Source: Xanthobacteraceae bacterium (GTDB lineage Bacteria > Pseudomonadota > Alphaproteobacteria > Rhizobiales > Xanthobacteraceae). From it: 64,000 nucleotides of DNA. The first letter of the stretch is position 1, and each line of letters starts with the position of its first letter. This document shows, piece by piece, positions 17,869 to 26,094 of this stretch. Both the position numbers and the translations under genes were made by a program. The notes below the pieces were generated by a model, which saw only the letters and a program-made list of their open reading frames with translations, was not told the DNA's origin and did no database searches. The DNA lies in NCBI GenBank assembly GCA_030041005.1, contig JASHOR010000131.1, forward strand, positions 140,692 to 204,691, in the 5' to 3' direction.

Positions 17869-18642
17869 TCAATCCGGGACGCCCCGCCTGGGGCAAGGCC
17901 GTAATCCATCATCATTGTCCGAGGCTATGGATTCCACGCCGGCGGACTTTCCGCGCAACCCGGAATGGTGTTTTGCCCATAAGTCCGGCCGCCGTTCTCG
18001 GGTGAGCCGCTCGGCCTCGGCGCGGCGCCAGGCCGCGATCCTGGCGTGATCTCCCGATAGCAGCACGTCGGGGATCGGTCTGCCCTCGAACGCCTGCGGG
18101 CGGGTGAATTGCGGGTATTCGAGCAGGCCATCGGCAAAGCTCTCCTCGGCGCTCGAGGCTGTGGCCCCCATGACGCCAGGCAGGAGCCGCACGCAGGCGT
18201 CGATCAGGGCCATGCCGGCAATCTCGCCGCCGGAGAGCACATAGTCGCCGATCGACACTTCTTCGAGGTCGCGCGCGGCGATGACGCGCTCGTCCACCCC
18301 CTCGAAACGGCCGCACACGATGACGACGCCGGGTCCCGCCGCCAGCGCCTCGACCCGCACCTGGGTCAGCGGTACCCCACGCGGCGACATCAGCAGCCGT
18401 GGCCGGCCCTCCTGCGCGACCGCATCGATCGCGCGCGCCAGCACATCGGCCTTCATCACCATGCCTGGCCCCCCGCCGGCCGGCGTATCGTCCACCGTGC
18501 GGTGCTTGTCCGAGGCGAAAGCGCGGATATCGTGCACGTCGAGCGACCAGGCGCCCGCGGCAAGCGCCTTGCCGGCAAGGCTCACGCCCAGCGGTCCGGG
18601 AAACATTTCCGGGAAAATGGTGAGGACCCCGGCACGCCACAT
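17869..18642 (-). CDS. trmD: tRNA (guanine-N1)-methyltransferase
   Basis: A 257-residue SPOUT methyltransferase making m1G37 in tRNAs that read CNN and related codons, which prevents frameshifting. Family motifs are [47 protein letters not shown] and the SAM-binding knot [23 protein letters not shown] 18642 lies one base after the rimM stop (TAA-G-ATG). The normal family end is near [10 protein letters not shown]; about 30 further residues ([16 protein letters not shown] and onward) are encoded by a palindromic repeat that also supplies the stop. That tail is probably a passenger. Confidence 0.95.
   Translation of the reverse strand: MWRAGVLTIFPEMFPGPLGVSLAGKALAAGAWSLDVHDIRAFASDKHRTVDDTPAGGGPGMVMKADVLARAIDAVAQEGRPRLLMSPRGVPLTQVRVEALAAGPGVVIVCGRFEGVDERVIAARDLEEVSIGDYVLSGGEIAGMALIDACVRLLPGVMGATASSAEESFADGLLEYPQFTRPQAFEGRPIPDVLLSGDHARIAAWRRAEAERLTRERRPDLWAKHHSGLRGKSAGVESIASDNDDGLRPCPRRGVPD
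17870..17933. repeat. palindromic repeat forming the 3' end of trmD
   Basis: GCCCC-GCCT-GGGGC (17881-17894) is a hairpin, and AATCCAT (17903-17909) pairs with ATGGATT (17927-17933). The ATGGATTCC arm also occurs in the repeat at 57670-57807, so the two seem to belong to one family. It encodes the last 20 or so residues of TrmD. Confidence 0.6.
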
Positions 18643-18643
18643 C

Positions 18644-19198
18644 TTACCCTCTCCCCTTGTCGGAGAGGCTCGGCTTGGCCTCACCACCGTCTTCCACGGA
18701 TGGCGAGGGTTCGATCATAATCCTTCCGGTGCCGAGATCGACCGCCGGCACGTTGATCTCGTTGAACGCGATCAGTTCCGTTTCGGCTTTTGCATCCAGC
18801 CGCACCTCGATCAGATCGCCGGCGCCGAAATTATGGACCGCGACGACGGACCCCAGATGCCGGCCGGCGCGATCTACGGCGGCGAGGCCGATGAGATCGG
18901 CATGATAGAACTCGCCGGGCTCTGCGATCTCGGGTAGCCGTTCGCGCGGCACGTAAAGCTTGAGGTTTGCCAATTGCGCGGCGGCCTCGCGATCGTGAAT
19001 GCCTGCAAGCGTCGCCACGAAATGATCTTTGGCCGCGCGCAGAGATTCGATTTGCAGGACGCGGCCGTCGTCGGTTTCAAGCGGCCCGTAGGCGGCGACA
19101 GCCTCCGGTTCCGCGGTGAAAGAACGCAGACGGACTTCCCCGCGGACGCCGTGCGCGGCGCCGATTTGCCCGAGGCAGATGCGCGCGCCGCCGGCCAT
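18644..19198 (-). CDS. rimM: 16S rRNA maturation factor RimM
   Basis: A 184-residue ribosome assembly factor that binds S19 and the 3' domain of 16S rRNA. The N-terminal RimM domain begins [22 protein letters not shown], and the C-terminal PRC-barrel domain begins [16 protein letters not shown] and ends [16 protein letters not shown]. The last 18 residues ([17 protein letters not shown]) are low in complexity and encoded over a hairpin at 18648-18668, so the tail may be of repeat origin. It lies 12 bp after rpsP and one base before trmD. Confidence 0.95.
   Translation of the reverse strand: MAGGARICLGQIGAAHGVRGEVRLRSFTAEPEAVAAYGPLETDDGRVLQIESLRAAKDHFVATLAGIHDREAAAQLANLKLYVPRERLPEIAEPGEFYHADLIGLAAVDRAGRHLGSVVAVHNFGAGDLIEVRLDAKAETELIAFNEINVPAVDLGTGRIMIEPSPSVEDGGEAKPSLSDKGRG
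18648..18668. repeat. hairpin at the rimM-trmD junction
   Basis: CCTCTCC (18648-18654) and GGAGAGG (18662-18668) form a perfect seven-base stem around a seven-base loop. It covers the last codons of rimM and ends six bases before the trmD ATG. In the transcript it would lie just upstream of the trmD initiation region. Confidence 0.6.
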
Positions 19199-19210
19199 TG
19201 CGGACGCCGA

Positions 19211-19582
19211 TCAGGCGGCGGGCGCCGCCGCGGCGGCCGGAGTTGCGGCGGCAGCCGCCTTGGCGGCTTCTTCTTTCGCCTTGCGCTCCTTGCGCGGAAC
19301 CGCCTTCTCGGGGTTGTTGCGTTTCGGCCGCTGCATGACGCCCGCGGCGTCGAGGAAGCGCATGACGCGATCCGACGGCTGCGCCCCCTTGGCGATCCAG
19401 GCTTTCGCCTTCTCCAGATCGAGTTTCAGCCGCTCGGTCTTTTCCTTCGGCAACAGCGGATTGAAATGACCCAGGCGCTCGATGAACCGCCCGTCGCGCG
19501 GTGAGCGGCTGTCGGCAACGACGATATGATAAAATGGCCGTTTCTTGGTGCCGGCGCGCGCCATACGGATGACCAGAGACAT
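19211..19582 (-). CDS. rpsP: 30S ribosomal protein S16
   Basis: A 123-residue S16. The core (1-80) is standard: [26 protein letters not shown] without interruption, then [14 protein letters not shown] and [16 protein letters not shown]. The C-terminal 45 residues are a lysine-rich stretch followed by an Ala/Pro tail ([18 protein letters not shown]), an extension common in alphaproteobacterial S16 and probably disordered. It heads rpsP-rimM-trmD-rplS and lies 29 bp after ffh on the same strand. Confidence 0.97.
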   Translation of the reverse strand: MSLVIRMARAGTKKRPFYHIVVADSRSPRDGRFIERLGHFNPLLPKEKTERLKLDLEKAKAWIAKGAQPSDRVMRFLDAAGVMQRPKRNNPEKAVPRKERKAKEEAAKAAAAATPAAAAAPAA

Positions 19583-19611
19583 TTGCTACCTTTCGTTGTG
19601 CTAAAAATCGA

Positions 19612-21153
19612 TCACTTCTTCTTGCCCGTTCCGGGCAAGCCTGGAAGTCCGGGAATCCTCGGCATTCCGCCTGGCAACCCGGGAAAAGTCGGCGGCAGGC
19701 CGGGCAGCTTCGGCGGCAGGCCGCCGGCTCCAGGCGCTCCCGGCGGCAGTCCGCCGCCCGGCATTTTCTTGGCGAACTCCGCCATCTGCTCCGCGCTCGG
19801 CATGCCGCCGCCGAAACCGAGCATGTTGGCAAGGCCGGCCATGGGTCCGCGCTTGGCGCCGCCCATCGCCTTCATCACGTCGGCCATGGTGCGATGCATT
19901 TTCAGAAGCCGGTTGATGTCTTCGGGCTTGGTCCCGGAGCCGGCGGCGATGCGGCGCTTGCGGCTGGCTTTGAGAATATCGGGATTGCGTCGCTCGGCCG
20001 GCGTCATCGAATCGATGATTGCCATCTGCCGGTTGAGCAGTTTTTCGTCGAGATTGCGCTCGGCGAGCTGGTTCTTGATCTTGGCGACACCGGGCAGCAT
20101 CGCCATCAGTCCGGTCATGCCGCCCATGTTTTTCATCTGCGCAAGCTGCTCGCGTAGATCGGCAAGATCGAACGCGCCGCGGCGCATCTTCTCGGCGGCG
20201 CGGACGGCCTTCTCGGCGTCGATGGTTGTTGCCGCCTTTTCCACCAGCGAAATGATGTCGCCCATGCCGAGGATGCGGTCGGCAATGCGCTGCGGATAGA
20301 AATCCTCGATGGCGTCGAGCTTCTCGCCGGTGCCGATGAGCTTGATCGGCTTGCCGGTGACAGCGCGCATGGACAGCGCGGCGCCGCCGCGGCCATCGCC
20401 GTCGACACGGGTGAGGACGATTCCGGTGATGTCGAGCCGCTCGTTGAACGCGCGGGCGAGATTGACGGCATCCTGGCCGGTGAGCGCATCGGCGACCAGC
20501 AATATTTCATGCGGATTGGCAGTGCGGCGCACTTCCGCCACTTCGTTCATCAGCGCTTCGTCGAGCGTGATGCGGCCGGCGGTGTCGAGCAGCACCACAT
20601 CGTAACCGCCGAGGCGTCCCGCCTGCTGGGCGCGGCCCGCGATCTGCACCGGGGTCTGACCGGCGACCACGGGCAGGGTATCGACGCTCACCTGCCTGCC
20701 CAGCACGGCGAGTTGCTCCATGGCCGCTGGACGGCGCGTGTCGAGCGACGCCATCAGCACCTTGCGCTTGGCAAGTTCGGTCAGGCGTTTGGCGATCTTC
20801 GCCGTGGTCGTGGTTTTGCCAGAGCCTTGCAGACCGACCATCATGATTGCCACCGGCGGTGCTGCATTCAGATCGATCGGCTGGGCGCTTGATCCCAAGG
20901 TCTCGATCAACTGGTCGTGCACGATCTTGACGACCATCTGGCCGGGGGTGACCGACTTGATCACCTCCACGCCAATGGCGCGTTTCTTCACCTCCTCGCT
21001 GAACGCGCGCGCGACGTCGAGCGCTACGTCGGCTTCGATCAGGGCACGACGCACTTCGCGCAGAGCCGCGTCCACGTCGGACTCCGACAGCGCACCGCGA
21101 CGGGTCAGGCGGTCGAGAATGCCGTTCAAACGCTCGGAGAGCGAGTCGAACAT
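19612..21153 (-). CDS. ffh: signal recognition particle protein Ffh
   Basis: A 513-residue SRP54 homologue that binds 4.5S RNA and signal sequences and delivers ribosome complexes to FtsY. The N domain starts MFDSLSERLNGILDRLTRRG. The G domain has G1 GLQGSGKTTTTAKIAKRL, DTRRPAAMEQL, G3 DTAGRITLDE and TRVDGDGRGGAAL. The M domain includes MKNMGGMTGLMAMLPGVAKIK and the RNA-binding SRKRRIAAGSGTKPEDIN. ATG 21153 is the domain start; a much longer in-frame extension is not coding. The last 50 residues are a Gly/Pro/Leu repeat tail (PGLP units) ending GTGKKK, longer than in E. coli. Confidence 0.97.
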   Translation of the reverse strand: MFDSLSERLNGILDRLTRRGALSESDVDAALREVRRALIEADVALDVARAFSEEVKKRAIGVEVIKSVTPGQMVVKIVHDQLIETLGSSAQPIDLNAAPPVAIMMVGLQGSGKTTTTAKIAKRLTELAKRKVLMASLDTRRPAAMEQLAVLGRQVSVDTLPVVAGQTPVQIAGRAQQAGRLGGYDVVLLDTAGRITLDEALMNEVAEVRRTANPHEILLVADALTGQDAVNLARAFNERLDITGIVLTRVDGDGRGGAALSMRAVTGKPIKLIGTGEKLDAIEDFYPQRIADRILGMGDIISLVEKAATTIDAEKAVRAAEKMRRGAFDLADLREQLAQMKNMGGMTGLMAMLPGVAKIKNQLAERNLDEKLLNRQMAIIDSMTPAERRNPDILKASRKRRIAAGSGTKPEDINRLLKMHRTMADVMKAMGGAKRGPMAGLANMLGFGGGMPSAEQMAEFAKKMPGGGLPPGAPGAGGLPPKLPGLPPTFPGLPGGMPRIPGLPGLPGTGKKK

Positions 21154-21175
21154 CAATCGTCCTTCTTCATTCATC

Positions 21176-21242
21176 ATGCCCGGGCTTGACCCGGGCATCC
21201 ATGCCGCCAATCCGCCGCATGGATGCCGGATCAAGTCCGGCA
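21176..21242. repeat. three-hairpin palindromic element upstream of ffh
   Basis: Three adjacent stems share arms: ATGCCCGGG/CCCGGGCAT (21176-21198, 5-base loop), ATCCATGC/GCATGGAT (21197-21224) and TGCCGGA/TCCGGCA (21224-21242). The GCCGGATCAAGTCCGGC core is a familiar short repeat in Hyphomicrobiales. It lies in the 271-bp divergent gap between ffh and the MBL hydrolase gene, where I see nothing else defined. Confidence 0.8.
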
Positions 21243-21424
21243 ACAACGAAGACGCCCGAGGGCGCATCGCGCTGTCGGGCGTGGCCTCCGGTCTCTGCGG
21301 CCGGTCGGCGATCTGACAATAACGGTCTCTTGCGAGAGCGGCCGGAACATAGGTGCCGGCTTTGCCGCCGTCAACCGCGGCGCATTTGCCACGCGCCTCG
21401 CGCGCAGCGGTATAGTTCCGCCCC

Positions 21425-22408
21425 ATGTCGCGCTATTACCAAGGTCCGGCTTCCGACCATTTCGATGGCGAGCGGTTTTTCAACCCGCTGCGCACGCCGC
21501 CGCGCGGCCGGCGCGATCTGTTGCGTTGGCGCTTCGAACGGCGTGCCACCAGGACGAAATGGCCGGCCTGGGCGCCCTCGCCGTATGCCGACCGGCCGCC
21601 GGCGCGCGTCGGCGGCGCGGCCGTGCGCATATCCTATGTCGGCCATGCGAGTTTTCTCGTCCAGACTGCTGGTCTCAACCTGCTGCTCGACCCGGTCTGG
21701 TCGAAGCGTGCCTCGCCGTTCCGCTTCATCGGGCCGAAACGCGTCAACGACCCCGGCATCGCTTTTGCGGACCTGCCGCCGATCGACGCCGTGCTGGTGT
21801 CGCACGGCCACTACGATCATCTCGATATCGCGACGCTGTCGCGGCTTGCCGCCAATCACCGGCCGCGCGTCATCACGCCGCTCGGCAACGATACGATCAT
21901 GCGCCGCCGCGACAGCACAATTGCCGCCGAGGCCTACGATTGGGGCGATCGGATAATGCTCGACGACGCCATCGACGTAACGCTCATTCCCACGCAGCAT
22001 TGGTCGGCGCGCAACTTGTCCGACCGCAACATGTCGCTGTGGGCCTCGTTCGTGATCGGGGCGCCGGCCGGGCGCATCTATTTCGTTGCCGATTCCGGTT
22101 ACGGCGATGGCCGCAATTTTCACGCCGTGCGCGAGCGCCACGGCCCCCTGCGGCTCGCCATTCTGCCCATCGGAGCCTACGAGCCGCGCTGGTTCATGCG
22201 CGATCAGCACATGAACCCGGCCGAATCGGTGCAGGCGTTTGTCGACTGCGGCGCGGAGTTTGCGCTTGGCCATCATTACGGCACGTTCCAGCTCACCGAC
22301 GAGGCGATCGATGCGCCGCTTGACGCGCTGGGCGATGCGTTGCGCGCGGCCGGGATTGCCGCAGATCGCTTTTGTGCGCTGCGGCCCGGGCAGTTCTTGG
22401 AATTGTAA
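21425..22408 (+). CDS. MBL-fold metallohydrolase (UlaG/NAPE-PLD-like)
   Basis: A 327-residue metallo-beta-lactamase-fold protein of the lipid-hydrolase-like group. The metal-binding motif HGHYDHLD lies in AVLVSHGHYDHLDIATL, with further ligand histidines in LIPTQHWSARN and the aspartate in YFVADSGYGDG. HMNPAESVQAF and the late ALGHHYGTFQ also match the NAPE-PLD/YtnP-like branch. No signal peptide or membrane span is visible. Bacterial members are mostly uncharacterised; phospholipase D activity on N-acyl-ethanolamine lipids is only one possibility. It reads away from ffh and toward the exported GyrI-like gene. Confidence 0.82.
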   Translation: MSRYYQGPASDHFDGERFFNPLRTPPRGRRDLLRWRFERRATRTKWPAWAPSPYADRPPARVGGAAVRISYVGHASFLVQTAGLNLLLDPVWSKRASPFRFIGPKRVNDPGIAFADLPPIDAVLVSHGHYDHLDIATLSRLAANHRPRVITPLGNDTIMRRRDSTIAAEAYDWGDRIMLDDAIDVTLIPTQHWSARNLSDRNMSLWASFVIGAPAGRIYFVADSGYGDGRNFHAVRERHGPLRLAILPIGAYEPRWFMRDQHMNPAESVQAFVDCGAEFALGHHYGTFQLTDEAIDAPLDALGDALRAAGIAADRFCALRPGQFLEL

Positions 22409-22419
22409 TTTGCCAGCGC

Positions 22420-23094
22420 TTAATTGATCAGCACCAACACGTTGACGACGAGATTCTTTTCATCGGCGCTGACCGGATCGGTCGCGTATTGCTCTATCAG
22501 CACGTTCTTGGACTGAAGCTGTCTCTCGTCCAGATAGTTCGTGATCGCTTCGTAAGTGTCGTCCAAAGACGCGTACGAACCGCGATGAACGAACTCGAGT
22601 GCATGGCCGTCCGGAGATTGGCCGACCGCGATGTCGCCCTGCGGCGGGTCTTTCGGCGGCTGGGTGACCGGAATTGCGGCTTCGTAATCGAAACCGCGAT
22701 CGTCGGTCGCCAGAAAGATCGTCATGGGCGGGCCGCTCGATTTCAATCCTTGCTGGGCAATATAAGCCTCGACCTTTTTCAAGGAATTCCTGATCGTTGC
22801 GAAAGCATCGCCCCACGTTCCCGAGCCCTTGACGTAAATGATCGGCATCGCGGTGAGCGTGAGGTCCTTGCCGAAGGGGTCGGTCGGCTTGGTTTGGATG
22901 CCTTCAGCAGTCGGCTTTCTCGTCGCGGCCGGCGGGCTATCCGGCGTGGCGGCCGCGGGCGACGCGTTCGGCGGCGTGGCCGCGGTAGCGGTGGACGGGG
23001 TTTGTATGCCGGCCGAAGCTGCGGCGGCGAGGCCGATCGCCATGCCGATCAGCGCGCCTGCAATGCCGGTGCAGCGCGCAAAGCATAGAGACAT
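22420..23094 (-). CDS. exported GyrI-like (effector-binding fold) protein
   Basis: A 224-residue protein with a signal peptide or N-terminal anchor (GIAGALIGMAIGLAAAASAG), an Ala/Thr/Pro-rich linker at about 30-70 (for example TPPNASPAAATPDSPPAAT) and a C-terminal domain of about 150 residues. The domain has the SOUL/GyrI-like pattern: TAMPIIYVKGSGTW, a paired-strand FLATDDRGFDYEAAIPV and GHALEFVHRGSYASLDDTYEAI. In AraC-type regulators this fold binds small effectors; an exported version probably binds a ligand in the periplasm. ATG 23094 has a strong GGGGGGAAG site. No enzymatic residues can be named. Confidence 0.68.
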   Translation of the reverse strand: MSLCFARCTGIAGALIGMAIGLAAAASAGIQTPSTATAATPPNASPAAATPDSPPAATRKPTAEGIQTKPTDPFGKDLTLTAMPIIYVKGSGTWGDAFATIRNSLKKVEAYIAQQGLKSSGPPMTIFLATDDRGFDYEAAIPVTQPPKDPPQGDIAVGQSPDGHALEFVHRGSYASLDDTYEAITNYLDERQLQSKNVLIEQYATDPVSADEKNLVVNVLVLIN

Positions 23095-23246
23095 AAAGCT
23101 TCCCCCCGAATGCGAACTGGCTCGCCGTGCTGCTCGTCCGCGTCGCAAATGATCTGACCGCCCGTCCGTCCCGCTTCGTCGGGCCAGATGCCACTGGCGG
23201 ACTCTGGCCGAGTCCTCATATAAGTCGCCAGCATTCGGGCTTTATC

Positions 23247-24116
23247 ATGAGTACGCTCGGCAATCGCGACTTCGTCAAGATGAACGGCCTCGGCAACGAG
23301 ATCGTGATCGTTGACTTGCGGCGCACGCCGAGCCCGATCGGCGCGGCGGAGGCCCGCGGGGCGGCCCTCCAGGAGCCCTACGACCAGTTGATGGCGCTTT
23401 ACCCGGCGCGAAGCGGCGCCGATGCCTCGATCTGCATCTATAACAACGACGGATCGGAAGCCGGCGCCTGTGGCAACGGCATGCGCTGTGTCGCCGCTCT
23501 TGTCAGCCGCGAAACCGGCAAGGGCAGGCTCGTGTTCGAAACGGCGGCCGGCGCCATCGCCTGCTGGGATGCCGGCGGAGGCCTGTTCACGGTCGATATG
23601 GGGCCGCCCCGTTTTCGCTGGGACGAGATTCCGCTAGCCGAGGAATTCGCCGACACGCGCCGAATTGAACTCGAAGTCGGACCCCGCGGCGCGCCAATAC
23701 TGCATTCGCCATCCGTCGTCAGCATGGGCAATCCCCATGCAATCTTTTGGGTGGACGATCCTGGCGCTTACGATCTCGCCAAGATCGGTCCACTGCTCGA
23801 GCATCATCCGCTGTTTCCGCAGCGCGCCAATATCACGCTCGCCGCGACGCCAGCGCGCGACCATTTGGTGATCCGCACCTGGGAACGCGGTGCCGGCCTT
23901 ACGAAAGCCTGCGGCTCGGCCGCCTGTGCCGCCGCAGTTGCCGCCGCGCGCCTGCGTCGCACCGCTCGCAAGGTGACGGTCACGCTGCCGGGCGGCGACC
24001 TCGCCATCGAATGGCGCGACGGCGACGACCACGTGCTGATGACCGGCCCGGTGGAGTACGAGCACGAGGGCCGTTTCGACGCGACGTTGCTGGCCGATGC
24101 GGGAGCGGCGTCGTGA
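23247..24116 (+). CDS. dapF: diaminopimelate epimerase
   Basis: A 289-residue PLP-independent epimerase converting LL- to meso-diaminopimelate for lysine and peptidoglycan synthesis. The two catalytic cysteines are in [13 protein letters not shown] and [28 protein letters not shown] and [12 protein letters not shown] are family blocks. I chose ATG 23247 because the protein fold starts eight residues later. Its stop overlaps the mtaB GTG start (GTGA), so the two are translationally coupled, an arrangement common in this order. Confidence 0.96.
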   Translation: MSTLGNRDFVKMNGLGNEIVIVDLRRTPSPIGAAEARGAALQEPYDQLMALYPARSGADASICIYNNDGSEAGACGNGMRCVAALVSRETGKGRLVFETAAGAIACWDAGGGLFTVDMGPPRFRWDEIPLAEEFADTRRIELEVGPRGAPILHSPSVVSMGNPHAIFWVDDPGAYDLAKIGPLLEHHPLFPQRANITLAATPARDHLVIRTWERGAGLTKACGSAACAAAVAAARLRRTARKVTVTLPGGDLAIEWRDGDDHVLMTGPVEYEHEGRFDATLLADAGAAS

Positions 24117-25369
24117 GCGTCGAAATCGTCACTTTCGGCTGCCGGCTCAACGCCGCCGAATCGGAAGTCATCCGTCGCCATGCGCAGGCCGCGGGCCTCT
24201 CCGATACCGTCGTGGTCAACACCTGCGCAGTGACGGCGGAGGCGGTGCGTCAGGCACGCCAATCGATTCGCGCGCTCCGCCGCGAGCGCCGTCAGGCAAA
24301 AATCGTCGTCAGCGGCTGCGCGGCACAGACCGAGCCGCAGGCGTTTGCCGCCATGCCCGAGGTCGATCGCGTGCTCGGCAATGCGGAAAAGTTGCATCCC
24401 GGCGCCTGGGCGGACACCCGCAATGCGCTCGCGCAGGCGAACGGGCCGAAGGCTGCGGTCGGCGACATCATGGCAGTCCAACAGGCGACCGCGCATCTGA
24501 TCGACGCTTTTTCGGGCCGCAGCCGCGCCTTCGTGCAGGTGCAGAACGGCTGCGATCATCGCTGCACGTTCTGCGTCATTCCGTTCGGCCGCGGCAATTC
24601 GCGCTCGGTGCCGGTCGACGCGGTGGTTGATGACGTGCGCCGCCTTGTCGCCAACGATTATCGCGAGGTCGTGCTCACCGGCGTCGACATCACGAGCTAC
24701 GGCGCCGATCTTCCCGGCACGCCCAAGCTTGGCACGCTCGTCAAGACGATCCTCAAGCGCGTGCCGGAACTGACGCGGCTGCGACTTTCATCGATCGATT
24801 CCGTCGAAGTCGATGGCGATCTGTTCGATGCATTGGCCTCCGACGAGCGGCTGATGCCGCACCTGCACCTGTCGCTGCAATCGGGCGACGATCTCGTTCT
24901 CAAGCGCATGAAGCGGCGGCATTTGCGCGCCGATGCGATTGCGTTCTGCAACACGGTCCGCCGCTTGCGGCCGGACGTGGCGTTTGGCGCCGACATGATC
25001 GCCGGCTTCCCGACCGAGACCGAAGCGATGTTTCGCAACTCGCTCGATCTCGTCGACCAATGCGGCTTGGCGCAACTGCATGTGTTTCCATTTTCGCCGC
25101 GGCCGGGCACGCCCGCCGCACGCATGCCGCAGGTCGCCCGCGAGACCGTCAAAGACCGCGCCCGACGGTTGCGCGAGCGCGGCGCGCTGGCCTTGACCCG
25201 TCATCTCGACGCCGAGATCGGGGCCACGCGGCGCGTGCTCGTCGAAGCGGGCGACATCGGCCGTACCGAGCAGTTCATAAGGGTCATGCTGTCGCGCCCG
25301 GCTGAGCCGGGCCGGATCGTCGCGCTGACGATCGCTGCGCACGACGGCAGACAATTGCTGGCGGCGTGA
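24113..25369 (+). CDS. mtaB: tRNA t6A37 methylthiotransferase MtaB
   Basis: A 418-residue radical-SAM methylthiotransferase that turns t6A37 into ms2t6A37. The N-terminal UPF0004 domain has three cluster cysteines in [25 protein letters not shown] and [11 protein letters not shown]. The radical-SAM motif CxxxCxxC is in [17 protein letters not shown]. The MtaB/YqeV subtype is supported by [10 protein letters not shown] and the short C-terminal TRAM-like region. The GTG start overlaps dapF by four bases; a longer open frame in the same phase lies inside dapF and is not used. Confidence 0.94.
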   Translation: MSVEIVTFGCRLNAAESEVIRRHAQAAGLSDTVVVNTCAVTAEAVRQARQSIRALRRERRQAKIVVSGCAAQTEPQAFAAMPEVDRVLGNAEKLHPGAWADTRNALAQANGPKAAVGDIMAVQQATAHLIDAFSGRSRAFVQVQNGCDHRCTFCVIPFGRGNSRSVPVDAVVDDVRRLVANDYREVVLTGVDITSYGADLPGTPKLGTLVKTILKRVPELTRLRLSSIDSVEVDGDLFDALASDERLMPHLHLSLQSGDDLVLKRMKRRHLRADAIAFCNTVRRLRPDVAFGADMIAGFPTETEAMFRNSLDLVDQCGLAQLHVFPFSPRPGTPAARMPQVARETVKDRARRLRERGALALTRHLDAEIGATRRVLVEAGDIGRTEQFIRVMLSRPAEPGRIVALTIAAHDGRQLLAA

Positions 25370-25399
25370 AGTAAACTCGCGCCGGATAGGAGACCGCCG

Positions 25400-26032
25400 A
25401 TGGACGAGGTAGGGCAGGACCATACGATCGCGACGACCGCGCAGCTTGAGCAACTGTATTCCGATGCGCCCTATGGTCCCGCGGTGTTCAAGGAAACCGA
25501 CCACATCTCGCCGCAATATCGCAAGCTGATCGAAGCCGCGCCGTTCTGCGTGGTGGCCACCTGCGGTCCCGAGGGTCTCGACTGCTCGCCGCGCGGCGAC
25601 CCGCCCGGCTTCGTGCGCGTCGTCGACGAGCACACGCTGGTCATACCCGACCGCCGTGGCAACAACCGTATCGATTCGCTGCGCAACCTCGTCCGCGACC
25701 CCCGCGTCTCCCTTTTGTTTCTGATACCAGGCGTCGGCGAGACCATGCGCGTCAACGGCCACGCCAGAATTTCGAGCGATCCGAAGCTGACGGAAAGCTT
25801 CGCGATGAACGGCAAGGTGCCGAAATGCGTGCTGATCGTCACCGTCGAGCGCGCCTACTTCCAGTGCACCAAGGCGATCATCCGCTCGAAATTGTGGGAC
25901 CCCGCGAGCAGAGTCGATCGCAAGACCTTGCCGACCCCCGGCTCGATTCTCGCCGAGCTGACCGAGGGCAAAATGGGCGGGCCGGAGCACGACCGGCGGG
26001 CGCCTGAGCGCATCAAAGAGACGATTTATTGA
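25400..26032 (+). CDS. FMN-dependent PPOX-type flavoprotein (MSMEG_1061-like)
   Basis: A 210-residue split-barrel flavin-binding protein of the pyridoxamine-5'-phosphate-oxidase superfamily. The barrel starts with FCVVATCGPEGLDCSPRGDPPGFV, then LVIPDRRGNNRIDSLRNLV, which are FMN-contacting segments, and VSLLFLIPGVGETMRVNG. CVLIVTVERAYFQCTKAIIRSKLW matches the end of the MSMEG_1061 subfamily. It is unlikely to be PdxH, whose substrate residues are missing. It begins 30 bp after mtaB on the same strand and ends against a palindromic repeat. Biochemical role unknown; F420 or FMN use is uncertain. Confidence 0.8.
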   Translation: MDEVGQDHTIATTAQLEQLYSDAPYGPAVFKETDHISPQYRKLIEAAPFCVVATCGPEGLDCSPRGDPPGFVRVVDEHTLVIPDRRGNNRIDSLRNLVRDPRVSLLFLIPGVGETMRVNGHARISSDPKLTESFAMNGKVPKCVLIVTVERAYFQCTKAIIRSKLWDPASRVDRKTLPTPGSILAELTEGKMGGPEHDRRAPERIKETIY

Positions 26033-26034
26033 TT

Positions 26035-26094
26035 CGTCATTCCGGATCGCGCGAAGCGCGCGCTCCCTCGCTTCGCTCGGGTTCCGGAATGACG
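26035..26094. repeat. palindromic repeat at the 3' end of the RluA gene
   Basis: CGTCATTCCGGA (26035-26046) faces TCCGGAATGACG (26083-26094), a perfect 12-base stem, with smaller internal hairpins rich in GCGC and CGCTTCGC. It supplies the stop codon and the last 19 or so codons of the RluA gene and lies three bases after the PPOX stop, so it may also separate the two convergent transcripts. Confidence 0.85.
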
